This document shows, one piece after another, positions 47,875-56,828 of a DNA stretch of 64,000 nucleotides. How positions within the stretch are numbered: position 1 is the stretch's first letter; each line of letters begins with the position of its first letter. The position numbers and the translations under genes are program-made. The DNA comes from JBNJGB01 sp051747385 (lineage in GTDB: Bacteria > Myxococcota_A > UBA9042 > PHBI01 > JACKFB01), in contig JBNJGB010000016.1 in the NCBI GenBank assembly GCA_051747385.1, positions 62,001 through 126,000 on the forward strand, in the 5' to 3' direction. The notes beneath the pieces are model-generated. The model did not search any database. It saw only the letters and a list, made by a program, of their open reading frames with translations, and was not told the DNA's origin.

Positions 47875-48140
47875 GCCTGCACCTGTCCCGCGCTGCGCGC
47901 TCCGGGCCGGAGTCGTTACCCACACCCCGGCCGCCAGGGTTCGAATCTCACTCGTGACCCGGAGGTCGGGGCACCCTAGCGACGGCCTCCGAGGACTGTC
48001 AACGGACCGTTCGGGCGCCTCGGCCATCGCCCGACACGGTACCCCGTCCAACCCCTGCGAGTGGGGCGCTGGCGTCCCCGCCGGCGGCGTGCGATCACCG
48101 CGGACGGCGCGTGGGAGAGACCGCCGGGGACGGGGCGGTC

Positions 48141-48902
48141 CTACCGGCCCAGGGCGAGCTCCGCGTCGCTCTTGCGGACGTAGGCCGGGTCCACCGGCGG
48201 CGCCGCGGCGGCGGAGCGGCCCGCGGCCTCCCACTCCAGGCCGGCCAGGTACGCCGTGGTCGCCGCGGACGCGAGATGCCAGGCCGGCGGGACCGCGTCG
48301 GCGCAGTCGAAGGCCAGCGCGCCGCTCCCGAACACGGCGATCGGCTCGCCCGCAGCCGCCTCTCGAGCCCGCTCCAGGGCCGCCTCGTGGGGCGCCACCA
48401 GGGGCTCCATCAGGCGCACGGGCGGGCCCTTGGCGGGGACGCGGTACAGGGCCCCGTACACCTCGCCCTTTCGCGCGTCCAGCAGCGGAAGGGCCAGCCG
48501 CGCATCGCCCGCGGAGTTGGAGGCCAGCACCGCCAGGCTGTCCACGGCCCAGACGGGCGCGCCCTGCCCCAGCCCGAGGCCCAGCCCCGTCGCCATGCCC
48601 ACGCGCACGCCGGTGAACCCGCCGGGTCCGCGGCCGACGGCCACCAGGTCCACGTCGTCCGGGGCCAGGCCCTGCCGGTCGAGCATCTCGTCCAGCATGG
48701 GCAGCAGGCTCGAGGCGTGCCGTCGCCCCCGGAAGGACGTGGCGTCCTCGAGCAGCCGCCAGGCGGAGGGCGGACGGCCGGGCTCCTCGGGGAGGCGCCA
48801 CAGGGCCAGGCCCAGGTGCTCCCCGCCCGTCTCGATGCCTAGCAGCACGGGACCCGTGGGGCCCTGACTGCCCTCGAAGCGGCGGCGCGGTCGTCGGCCC
48901 AT
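48141..48902 (-). CDS. tsaB: TsaB, tRNA N6-threonylcarbamoyladenosine biosynthesis
   Basis: 253 residues, ASKHA fold. GIETGGEHLGLAL opens the first domain; GRGPGGFTGVRVGMATGLGL is the family signature. TsaB is the non-catalytic partner of TsaD in forming t6A37 on ANN-decoding tRNAs. The start chosen (48902) is 4 bp after the rseP stop; the first 17 residues are basic and a later start is possible. The 265-bp gap to pyrG holds no gene. Confidence 0.9.
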   Translation of the reverse strand: MGRRPRRRFEGSQGPTGPVLLGIETGGEHLGLALWRLPEEPGRPPSAWRLLEDATSFRGRRHASSLLPMLDEMLDRQGLAPDDVDLVAVGRGPGGFTGVRVGMATGLGLGLGQGAPVWAVDSLAVLASNSAGDARLALPLLDARKGEVYGALYRVPAKGPPVRLMEPLVAPHEAALERAREAAAGEPIAVFGSGALAFDCADAVPPAWHLASAATTAYLAGLEWEAAGRSAAAAPPVDPAYVRKSDAELALGR

Positions 48903-48906
48903 CGGA

Positions 48907-50574
48907 TCAGCCCCAGGGACGCTGCAGGTCGTTCTTGAAGCCGATCACCATCAGCAGGATGATGATGGCCAGCCCGACGTACGTGGCGATCTGCCGGGTC
49001 CGCAGGGACACGGGGCGCCGCCGCACGGCCTCGATGGCCAGGAACACGATGTGTCCGCCGTCGAGCACCGGGATGGGCAGCAGGTTGATGAGGCCCAGGC
49101 TGATGGACAGCCACACCATCAGCGCGAAGAAGTGGCTCCAGCCCCGATCGCTCGTCTGGGAGGTGAGCTGGAAGATGCCCACCGGGCCGCTCAGCTCCGT
49201 CATGGGCACCTCGCCGGTGAACAGCCCGGCGATGGCGAGCACGTTCATGCGCACGGCCGCGTGGGTGCGGTCCACGGACTGCACCAGGGCATAGCTCGCG
49301 CGGTGCTCGTTGGGGATCATGTCGGGGATGCCGTACATGCCGCTGCGCGTCCGCACGCCGAAGGCCTGCACGGTCCGGTCCGGATCCGTCGGCGCCGGAT
49401 CCACCACGGAGGCGATCCACGTCTCCCGGGACTCGGTCCGGACCTCGCCGCCGTGGGCCCACGTCAGGCTGTGGTGCTGGTCGGGGGCCTGCTTCAGGCT
49501 GCTCGCCAGGAAGCCCCAGTTGCGGCACGGCGCCCCGTCGAGCGAGAGGACGACGTCGCCGACGTTCAGGCCGATCTCCTCCGCCGGGGAGTTCTTCAGC
49601 ACCTCCTCCACGACGCAGTCGTGGCTGGCGGCCCCGCGCGCGTGGATGTCCCCGGCATCGCGCGCGGGCACCTCCGCGGAGCCCGGCTGCGCCACCACGA
49701 GGTCGGTCGGGTTGTCCGGCGACGCCCGGAAGCCGTAGCGCACGTAGTCCACGCGGACGGGGGCGGCCGCCTCGTCCAGGCGGGTCAGGACCTGGTCGAG
49801 CCGCTCCACCGGCTCGCCGTCCAGGGCCGCCACGCGATCCCCGGTGCGAACCCCGGCCTCCCAGAGCGGCGAGTCCTCCACCACGGCCACGAAGGGCTTG
49901 ACGTACACCGGCGCCACGCCGATGCGCCCCTCCTCGTCGAAGGCGTCCAGGCCGGGCAGGAGCTGCTCCCGCACGGACTTCGTGGTCATCTCGAGGGCCA
50001 CCGGCTGGTCGTGGCCGTCGCGCGCCACCTCCACCGTGACCGTCTCGCCGGGGCGCTCCGAGACGAGCTTGCGGACCTGCCACCAGTAGTCCACGTCCTC
50101 GCCGGCGATGGAGACGATGCGGTCGCCGGGCTTCATCCCGGCCGTCGCGGCCGGCCCGTCCGCATCGACCATGCCGATCCAGCTCGGCGTGAGCTGGGCC
50201 GTGCCGAAGCCGACCCCCACGTAGATGAGATACGGCAGGACCAGGTTGAACACCGGCCCCGCCGCCACGATGAGGAAGCGGCGCCAGACGGGCTTGTGGT
50301 TGAAGCTCACGCCGCGCATCTGGTCGGGGAGGTCCTCGGTGGGGTCGTCGCCCAGCATGCGGACGTAGCCGCCCAGGGGCAGCGCGGCGATGACGTACTC
50401 GGTGGGCGGCACGCCCTCGCGCTTCTGCCGCCCCTTGATCTTGAACAGGGTCGGCCCGAAGCCGATGGAGAACGTCACCACGTGGACGCCCATGAGACGG
50501 GCGACGAGGAAGTGCCCGAGCTCGTGGAAGAAGATGAGCCCGCCGAGCAGCAGGATGAAGTAGACGACGGTCAT
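48907..50574 (-). CDS. rseP: RseP/S2P intramembrane zinc metalloprotease
   Basis: 555 residues. The first membrane helix contains HELGH (zinc), with GFGPTLFK and PLGGYVRMLG after it. The last part has NLLPIPVLDGGH, the third ligand. Between lie two PDZ-like regions (AATAGMKPGDRI about residue 145; SPAEEIGLNVGDVVLSLDG about 330). Cuts anti-sigma factors and leftover signal peptides in the inner membrane. Longer than the E. coli protein (450) owing to extended PDZ and linker segments. Confidence 0.95.
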   Translation of the reverse strand: MTVVYFILLLGGLIFFHELGHFLVARLMGVHVVTFSIGFGPTLFKIKGRQKREGVPPTEYVIAALPLGGYVRMLGDDPTEDLPDQMRGVSFNHKPVWRRFLIVAAGPVFNLVLPYLIYVGVGFGTAQLTPSWIGMVDADGPAATAGMKPGDRIVSIAGEDVDYWWQVRKLVSERPGETVTVEVARDGHDQPVALEMTTKSVREQLLPGLDAFDEEGRIGVAPVYVKPFVAVVEDSPLWEAGVRTGDRVAALDGEPVERLDQVLTRLDEAAAPVRVDYVRYGFRASPDNPTDLVVAQPGSAEVPARDAGDIHARGAASHDCVVEEVLKNSPAEEIGLNVGDVVLSLDGAPCRNWGFLASSLKQAPDQHHSLTWAHGGEVRTESRETWIASVVDPAPTDPDRTVQAFGVRTRSGMYGIPDMIPNEHRASYALVQSVDRTHAAVRMNVLAIAGLFTGEVPMTELSGPVGIFQLTSQTSDRGWSHFFALMVWLSISLGLINLLPIPVLDGGHIVFLAIEAVRRRPVSLRTRQIATYVGLAIIILLMVIGFKNDLQRPWG

Positions 50575-50910
50575 GCGGTTCCGTGGTCTGTGGTGAGGCG
50601 CCGGCGGAGCATACGTATGCCAACGCGGGGGGCCAAGGGCGTATTTCAGGTGCTGCCCGGCGTGGATGCAGTGATCGTGCCCGTGCCCTTGCCCTCGCCT
50701 GAAAGAGCGGCTCCCGCCGGGTGATTTCTGCGCGAGCGCGGACGAGGCTGTCGCTCATCCCGCGTTCGGGACGCCGTCGCCCCCGAGTGGGAGGTCACGC
50801 AGGCTCCCACGGTGGCCGGGGAATCCGAGCGGACGTCCCCCCGTTGCGGCGTACACCGGCGTCTGCGCGCCTTGACACCCCACGGCCCACCGCGCGAGAA
50901 CCGCTTGCCC
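50575..50910. other. Divergent intergenic region
   Basis: Lies between rseP (minus) and yacG (plus), so both promoters should be here. A short GTGCCC/TTGCCC hexamer run (50678-50702) and GGCTCCCGCCGG (50709-50720) belong to the window-wide mosaic. No convincing -35/-10 pair could be chosen. Confidence 0.45.
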
Positions 50911-51123
50911 ATGAAGTGCTCCGTCTGCTCGGAAGAGCTCCCGCCGCGGTCCGACAACCGCTATCACCCCTTCTGCAGCAAGCGCTGCAAGCTCGTCGAC
51001 CTGGGTCGATGGCTCGGGGGGGACTACGTCATCGCCGGGCGCTCCCGGGGACCCGACGGGCCCATGGGCGACTTCGAGACCCTGCTCGACGAGGGCCACG
51101 ACCGGAGGGACGACGACCGATGA
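50911..51123 (+). CDS. yacG: YacG-type zinc-binding DNA gyrase inhibitor
   Basis: 70 residues from ATG 50911. It has the family four-Cys zinc site: CSVCSEELPP and FCSKRCKLVDLGRWLGGDYV. In E. coli YacG binds GyrB and blocks DNA binding. First gene of a five-gene unit in which each start overlaps the previous stop. An open frame extends 33 codons upstream but has no family similarity. Confidence 0.88.
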   Translation: MKCSVCSEELPPRSDNRYHPFCSKRCKLVDLGRWLGGDYVIAGRSRGPDGPMGDFETLLDEGHDRRDDDR

Positions 51124-53252
51124 GATCCGTGCTCCACGCATCCGTCCCGCTCGCGGTGGCCGCGGCGGTGGCCCTCGCGGGCGCCTGCGGCCCGAAACAG
51201 CAGGTGGTCGACGACGAGGCGCCCCCCGAGGAGACCCTCGCCACCAGCAAGCAGTCCCTGCGCCCGAACCTGGTCGAGGAGGAGCTCTCCAACGGCCTGA
51301 CGGTCTACATGATCGAGGACCACTCGGCGCCGCTGGTGAGCTACCAGACCTGGTTCCGGGTCGGCTCCGTGAACGAGCACGAGGCGGAGCCCGGTGAGGA
51401 CCACGGCATCACGGGGCTCAGCCACTTCTTCGAGCACATGATGTTCCGGGGCACCGAGAAGTACCCGGAGTTCTTCGACGCCATCTACGCCCTGGGCGGC
51501 AAGCTCAACGCGTTCACGTGGCTCGACGAGACGGTCTACTGGGAGAGCGTGCCCAGCCGGCACCTGGAGACCGTCATCGAGATGGAGGCCGACCGCCTCG
51601 AGCACATGAAGGTCGACTTCCTCAACCTGGAGCCGGAGCGGGAGGTGGTGAAGTCCGAGCGCCTCCTCCGGACCGAGAACAGCCCGGAGGGCCTCGCCGA
51701 GGAGAGGCTCCAGGCCCGCATGTTCGAGGAGTTCCCCTATCACTGGGGGACCATCGGCTGGATGCGGGACCTGAACGCCATCACGGTCGAGGAGGCGCAG
51801 CGGTACCACGAGGTGTACTACGCCCCGAACAACGCCTTCATCCTGGTGGTGGGCGATCACGACGGCGAGCAGACCCTGGCGTGGCTCGAGGAGCACTACG
51901 GCCACCTGGAGCCCAAGGAGATCCCCGAGCCCGACTTCCCCGCGGAGCCGGAGCAGGAGGTGGAGCGCCGGGATCGGGTCTTCAAGTCGGTGGACCCGCA
52001 GATCGTGCTGTTCGCCTACCGGGCCCCGGCCGTCCGTGAGCGCGACTACGCCGTCCTGGAGGTCCTGGACCGGATCCTGGCCGCCGACAAGCCCTCCCGC
52101 CTGCAGCAGGCGCTGGTGTACGCCGACGAGCCCAGGCTCGGCCGCCTGTCCACGGCCCTCTACCCCATCCGGCACCCCTACATGTACACGTGGACGGCCC
52201 GGCTGCAGCCCGGCATGACGACGCGCGCCCTCGGGGAGGCGGTCGACGCGGAGGTGCGGGACATCGCCGACGACGGGGTCTCCGAGGAGGAGCTCCAGCG
52301 CGCCGTGGCCGGGTTGCGCAGCGACGTGGTCCGCCAGAACCTGTCCATCCGGCAGAAGGGCATGTTCATCGGCTTCTCCCTGCGCGCCACCGACGATCCG
52401 TTCGCCTTCGTCGACCGCCTGCGGACCTACGGCGAGATCACCGTCGACGACGTCCGGCGGGTCGCAGGCGAGGTCCTGGTCCCCGACGAGCGCGTGTGGG
52501 TGCCCGTCGTGGCCCCGGAGCGCCTCCCCCGGCTGGTGGCCGCCGCCGCCGAGGCCACCCCGTCCGTACCCGTGCAGGTCGCGGGCCTGGCCAAGGCCGC
52601 CGTGGCGCTGTTCCTGGAGCGCCGCGAGGTGCGCGCGCAGGCCCAGGACCTGGCCATGGAGGAGGAGGCCCTGGCGAAGCTGGAGCAGCGCGCCCAGCGC
52701 GCCACGGAGGGTGCCGACGAGGACAAGAAGGAGGCCATCCGGGCCTACCTGGAGGACAACGAGAAGGGGCTGGTGCCCCGGAAGGAGGCCCTGGAGGTCT
52801 CGAAGGCCGCCCTCGCCGAGCGGCGCGCCGCGCTGAGCGAGCAGACCCGGGAGCTCCGGGCCGAGCTGGAGGCCGTGGAGCGGGCCCGGTTCGACGCCGA
52901 GCGGCTCCCGGTGGGCTTCCTGACGAGCCTCGCGGACAACGTCCTCCGGGGGCGGAAGCTCGAGGTGGTCGACCGCCCCGACGATCCGGCCCTACAGCCC
53001 CACTGGACGGCCTACGGCGCGGCCATGGCGTGGATCCTGGACGACGCCGGGCTGGACGCCACCGCCCAGTCCCTCCGCGAGGAGGTGATCGCGGCGGTGG
53101 ACGCGGACGAGGCCGAGCGATCGCCGGAGGAGGCGAAGCTGCTGGAGGCCGCCCACGCCCTGGCCTGGGACACCCAGGTGACCGGCACCGAGCTGACCGA
53201 CGACACCGTCCGCGCCGAGCGGACGGGCAGCCCCCGCGGAGGCCGCCGATGA
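51120..53252 (+). CDS. M16 family zinc protease, catalytic subunit (lipoprotein)
   Basis: 710 residues with lipobox region LAGAC (Cys about 23). Zinc motif HFFEHMMF (HxxEH) and the distal Glu in REVVKSERL are both present, so this is the active member. Two M16 half domains are followed by a long charged helical insert (about 500-600, LEQRAQRATEGADEDKKEAI). M16 proteases degrade peptides in a clam-shell chamber; the next gene encodes its partner. ATGA overlap with yacG. Confidence 0.9.
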   Translation: MRSVLHASVPLAVAAAVALAGACGPKQQVVDDEAPPEETLATSKQSLRPNLVEEELSNGLTVYMIEDHSAPLVSYQTWFRVGSVNEHEAEPGEDHGITGLSHFFEHMMFRGTEKYPEFFDAIYALGGKLNAFTWLDETVYWESVPSRHLETVIEMEADRLEHMKVDFLNLEPEREVVKSERLLRTENSPEGLAEERLQARMFEEFPYHWGTIGWMRDLNAITVEEAQRYHEVYYAPNNAFILVVGDHDGEQTLAWLEEHYGHLEPKEIPEPDFPAEPEQEVERRDRVFKSVDPQIVLFAYRAPAVRERDYAVLEVLDRILAADKPSRLQQALVYADEPRLGRLSTALYPIRHPYMYTWTARLQPGMTTRALGEAVDAEVRDIADDGVSEEELQRAVAGLRSDVVRQNLSIRQKGMFIGFSLRATDDPFAFVDRLRTYGEITVDDVRRVAGEVLVPDERVWVPVVAPERLPRLVAAAAEATPSVPVQVAGLAKAAVALFLERREVRAQAQDLAMEEEALAKLEQRAQRATEGADEDKKEAIRAYLEDNEKGLVPRKEALEVSKAALAERRAALSEQTRELRAELEAVERARFDAERLPVGFLTSLADNVLRGRKLEVVDRPDDPALQPHWTAYGAAMAWILDDAGLDATAQSLREEVIAAVDADEAERSPEEAKLLEAAHALAWDTQVTGTELTDDTVRAERTGSPRGGRR

Positions 53253-54778
53253 CGTCCCTTCTGATCGCGACGCTGCTGACCGCGACGACCGCCGCCCCCG
53301 TCACGCCCGCGGAGGAGGCGACGGACAGCCGCCTCCCGCCGGTGGAGCGCCTGACCCTCGACAACGGGCTGACGGTCCTCCTCATGGAGAACCACGCCAA
53401 CCCGTTCTTCGAGATCCGCTACGCGGCGCGCGCCGGCTCGGCCCTGGACCCGGAGGGCGAGGAGGGCCTGGCCTCCCTGACGGCGGCCATGCTGACCAAC
53501 GGCACGCCGGACATGGACGAGGAGCAGGTCGCGCAGGCCCTGGCCCGGATGGGCGCGCGTCTGAACGCCTCGGCGGACGTGAAGACGTTCGAGGTGTCGG
53601 GCTCCCTGCCCACGCTGGAGCCGGAGCACCTGGCGCGCTTCCTCGACCTCTTCCGGGACGTGCTGCGCGAGGCCACGTTTCCGGAGGACAGCCTCGCCAA
53701 GACGAAGAAGCTCCGCCTCTCCGCCATCCGGCGGATGCTCGATCAGCACGGCCACCTCGCGGACGTGGCCATCGACGCCGCGCTGTACGGCGACGGGCCC
53801 CGGGGTCGGATGAAGTCGGGCTATCTGGGCACCGTCCCCGGGCTGACGCGCGCGGACCTCGTGGCGTTCCGGGACCGCGTCGTCATCCCGCAGCACGCGG
53901 TGCTGGGCATCGCCGGGGACTTCGACGCGCAGGCCATGAAGACCTGGCTGGAGGAGCACCTGGGCGACGCCTCGTGGGGAGAGGGGGCCTGCACGCCGGG
54001 CGAGATCGAGGGCCGCTGCGCGAAGCTCTGCGACGGCGACGACTGCCTGGTGAACCCCTTCGCCGGCGACTACTCCGACGACCGCCCCCCGAAGGCCGAG
54101 GGGCGGGAGCGCACAGTGCTGCTGGTCGACCGGGACGACTCGAGCATCAACCAGATCCAGTGGCGCCTGGGCCAGGACAACCCCGTGACGCTCCTGGAGC
54201 GGAAGTGGCCGGCCTTCCGACTGGGCACGCAGATCCTGGGCGGCGACTTCACCGCGCGGCTCAACACGGTGCTCCGGGTGAAGGAGGGCCTGACCTACGG
54301 CGCCCGCTTCCACGTGGACTACGGCGCCCACGATTCCGGGCCCATGTACGTGTCCACCTTCGTGTCCCCGGGCGACGTCGGGCGCGCCATCGACCTGAGC
54401 CTGGAGCAGCTCCGCGCCGTCACCGAGCGGCCCCTGCCTCCGCGAGAGGTCGCCAGCTTCAAGGGCAAGATCATCAACGCCTTCCCCTTCAAGTTCGAGA
54501 CCGTCTCGGACGCCCTGGCCCAGTACCTCTACCTCGAGGTGGGCGGCGTCGACGTGGCGTGGCTGGAGCGCTACACCGACGAGCTGGCGCGGCCGACGCC
54601 GGAGGACGTCCAGCAGGCCATGCAGGTCCTCGACCCGGGCCGGATGGTGCTGGTGGCGGTGGGCAACAGGGACCTCCTTCCCACGCTGGGCGAATTCGGT
54701 AGGGTGAAGGTCGTGAAGGCGACGGACCTCCTGGACAGCGGCCTCCGGAAGGCGACCTGGGCGGAGCAGACACCATGA
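53249..54778 (+). CDS. M16 family protein, non-catalytic partner
   Basis: 509 residues with a signal peptide. It has the M16 fold (ERLTLDNGLTVLLMENH opening; GGDFTARLNTVLRVKEGLTY in the second half) but SLTAAMLTNGT stands where HxxEH should be, so zinc cannot bind. Heterodimers of one active and one inactive M16 protein are known in bacteria (PqqF-like and mitochondrial-type pairs). The Cys-rich insert (EGACTPGEIEGRCAKLC) is unusual for the family. Overlaps both neighbours by ATGA. Confidence 0.9.
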   Translation: MTSLLIATLLTATTAAPVTPAEEATDSRLPPVERLTLDNGLTVLLMENHANPFFEIRYAARAGSALDPEGEEGLASLTAAMLTNGTPDMDEEQVAQALARMGARLNASADVKTFEVSGSLPTLEPEHLARFLDLFRDVLREATFPEDSLAKTKKLRLSAIRRMLDQHGHLADVAIDAALYGDGPRGRMKSGYLGTVPGLTRADLVAFRDRVVIPQHAVLGIAGDFDAQAMKTWLEEHLGDASWGEGACTPGEIEGRCAKLCDGDDCLVNPFAGDYSDDRPPKAEGRERTVLLVDRDDSSINQIQWRLGQDNPVTLLERKWPAFRLGTQILGGDFTARLNTVLRVKEGLTYGARFHVDYGAHDSGPMYVSTFVSPGDVGRAIDLSLEQLRAVTERPLPPREVASFKGKIINAFPFKFETVSDALAQYLYLEVGGVDVAWLERYTDELARPTPEDVQQAMQVLDPGRMVLVAVGNRDLLPTLGEFGRVKVVKATDLLDSGLRKATWAEQTP

Positions 54779-55533
54779 GCACCCCCATCGAGCGACAGGA
54801 CCTGGACGGCGGCGTCGTCCGCCTCTCCCTGGCGAGCGGCGGCGGCAATCCGCTGACCCCGGAGCTGCTGGCGCACTTCCGCGAGCTGCTGGATGAGCTC
54901 GAGGCGCGGCCGCCGCGGGCCCTGGTCCTCGACGGCGGCCGGGGCAAGCTGTTCTCGGGCGGCTTCGACGTACCCACCATCGCCGGCTACGACCGGGCGC
55001 AGCTCAGCGAGTTCTTCGGGGGCTTCCTGGAGATCATGCGGCGCCTCGTCGTGCTGCCCGCGCCGACCATCGCGGGCATCCACGCCTCGGCCATCGCCGG
55101 CGGGTTCATCCTGAGCCTGGCGTGCGACTTCCGGGTGGTGGAGAAGGTGGGCCTGCGGCTGGGGCTCACCGAGGTCGACCTCGGCATCGCCGTGCCGGCG
55201 GGGACCCAGGTCATCCTGGCCGACCGGACGTCGCTGGAGGCCAGCCGCCGCATGTGCATGTTCGGGACTCTGCTGGCCCCCGACGAGGCGCAGCGCATCG
55301 GGTACGCCGACGAGCTCCACGTGGACGCCCGGGCCCGGGCGCTCGAGCTGGCGTCGTTCCTGGCGCGCAAGCCGGGCGACGCGGTGGCGGTCACCAAGAG
55401 CTTCACCGCGCACGCCGTCGCCGCGCGGATGAAGGCCGCCGACGACGAGCACATGGACGCGTTCCTGGACTCGTGGCTGTCGGACGTGGGGCAGGCGGCC
55501 CTGCGGAAGCTGGCGGAGAAGCTGCGCGGATGA
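54775..55533 (+). CDS. Enoyl-CoA hydratase/isomerase (crotonase) family protein
   Basis: 252 residues. Crotonase landmarks: GKLFSGGFDV for the first oxyanion-hole strand, AIAGGFILSLACDFRVV, and LGLTEVDLGI. Of the two catalytic Glu of a hydratase, the one in the GGCELA helix is replaced by Ile (GGFILS), while the one in TEVDLG is kept, as in isomerases and other variants. The exact reaction is therefore open. Its place behind protease genes is not explained by any pathway that I know. Confidence 0.85.
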   Translation: MSTPIERQDLDGGVVRLSLASGGGNPLTPELLAHFRELLDELEARPPRALVLDGGRGKLFSGGFDVPTIAGYDRAQLSEFFGGFLEIMRRLVVLPAPTIAGIHASAIAGGFILSLACDFRVVEKVGLRLGLTEVDLGIAVPAGTQVILADRTSLEASRRMCMFGTLLAPDEAQRIGYADELHVDARARALELASFLARKPGDAVAVTKSFTAHAVAARMKAADDEHMDAFLDSWLSDVGQAALRKLAEKLRG

Positions 55534-56258
55534 GCGAACACGGTCCCGAGGACGAGGAGGGCCGGGGCATCGTCCCGGACGGCGAGCTGATCCTGGCGGC
55601 GAAGGGCGGCCTGCTGGTGGTGAACAAGCCGGCGGGGATCCCGTCGACGGGGCGCAGCCTGGACGATCCCGACTGCCTCCAGTCGCTGCTGATGAAGCGC
55701 CTGGGCCGCAAGAGGCTCTGGGCCATCCACCAGCTCGACGCGGGCACCACGGGCATCAACCTGTTCTGCACGCGCAAGGGGCTGGTGTCGCGGTACGCCG
55801 AGCGCCTCCAGCAGGGCCGCAAGATCTACCTGGCCATCTGCCACGGCCAGATGGAGGAGGAGCTCCGAGAGGTGGAGCTTCCCCTGGGCCGCAAGAAGGT
55901 CGGCGGCGGCAAGACGGTCCCGGCCGTCCTCCGGGACGGGAAGCCGGCCCACACGACCGTCCGCCGGATCGGCACCAGCGAGAACGTCGGGGAGGGCTTC
56001 AGCCTCGTGGAGGTGGAGCTCCACACCGGGCGGACCCACCAGGCGCGCCTGCACCTCGCAGCCATCGGCCTGCCGCTGGTGGGGGAGCGCCTGCACCGCA
56101 AGCCGCCCTGCCGCCTGTTCCACCGGCACGCCCTGCACGCCTGGCGGCTGCTCCTGCCCGATCGCCGCGGCGACCTGGAGACCCTCGAGGCGCCCTTCCC
56201 GGAGGACATGGCGGCCCTCTGCGACCGCCTCGAGCTCCCCGTCCCCGAGGGCCGATAG
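55530..56258 (+). CDS. RluA-family pseudouridine synthase
   Basis: 242 residues. Catalytic Asp in IHQLDAGTTGINLF; VNKPAGIPSTG near the start; HTGRTHQARLHLAAIGLPL near the end. No S4 domain. It modifies an rRNA or tRNA uridine; the target cannot be assigned. Last gene of the yacG unit, start overlapping the previous stop (ATGA). Confidence 0.9.
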   Translation: MSEHGPEDEEGRGIVPDGELILAAKGGLLVVNKPAGIPSTGRSLDDPDCLQSLLMKRLGRKRLWAIHQLDAGTTGINLFCTRKGLVSRYAERLQQGRKIYLAICHGQMEEELREVELPLGRKKVGGGKTVPAVLRDGKPAHTTVRRIGTSENVGEGFSLVEVELHTGRTHQARLHLAAIGLPLVGERLHRKPPCRLFHRHALHAWRLLLPDRRGDLETLEAPFPEDMAALCDRLELPVPEGR

Positions 56259-56646
56259 CGGTATCCGACCGCGATCTCCCGCGCCTCGTGGACGTGGTCG
56301 TGGTCGTGGTCGTGGTCGACTGCCCCAAGGCGGGGGATACTGCCAAGATGCAGTAGGACCGTCGTCCCCGGCTCACGGTCCCAGACACCTCGGGCTGCCG
56401 CGGTCTCGCGGGCAGTCGCGCGCCAAGCCGCCAAGACGCGAAGGCCAGCGAACCGCCTGCACACCAGTTTGGGTGAGACTGTCGAGTCACCCGCGGCCCA
56501 ACAGCGACCGCACCGGGCCGAAGCATGCCGTTTTCCTTTGCGTCTTCGCGTCTTTGCGCGAGCCCTTCGTCTCGCGACATGTGACGAGCCGTGAGCCGTC
56601 CCCGACGGTCACGTCCCCGAACGGTTTCACCGCCGAGGACGGGACC
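56259..56646. repeat. Intergenic repeat mosaic between convergent genes
   Basis: GTGGTC hexamers at 56286-56319. The phrase GTAGGACCGTCGTCCCCGGC at 56354 has relatives near 27030 and 8200. GCGCCAAGCCGCCAAGACGC is at about 56428 and TTTGCGTCTTCGCGTCTTTG is at 56536, the two being inverted to each other. No gene. Confidence 0.65.
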
Positions 56647-56772
56647 CTACTGGACGAGGTACATCCAGGCGGCCGCCACGGGCAGCAAGGGCATCGCCAG
56701 CGGCTTCAGGACGATGCCGGCGCCGGCGGCCACGGCGAAGTGGACGGCGTCGAACATCGGGGCAGCTTCCAT
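56647..56772 (-). CDS. 41-residue membrane miniprotein
   Basis: ATG at 56772 follows GAGGAGGTCCCG, one of the best ribosome sites in the window. The product begins MEAAPMFDAVHFAVAAGAG and ends LLPVAAAWMYLVQ: almost entirely hydrophobic, one or two short membrane helices with a central Lys-Pro. It lies 56 bp downstream of the large beta-helix lipoprotein and reads in the same direction. No family recognised; the strong initiation site is the main evidence that it is real. Confidence 0.55.
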   Translation of the reverse strand: MEAAPMFDAVHFAVAAGAGIVLKPLAMPLLPVAAAWMYLVQ

Positions 56773-56828
56773 CGGGACCTCCTCGCGAGAGGCCCCGACG
56801 GTAGCAGCCACCTCGGCGCCGCTCCAGC

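Noticed and set aside
47930..47965. tRNA-like T-arm (GGGTTCGAATCTC)
   Set aside because: The stem does not pair beyond three bases and no acceptor, D or anticodon arm can be drawn around it.
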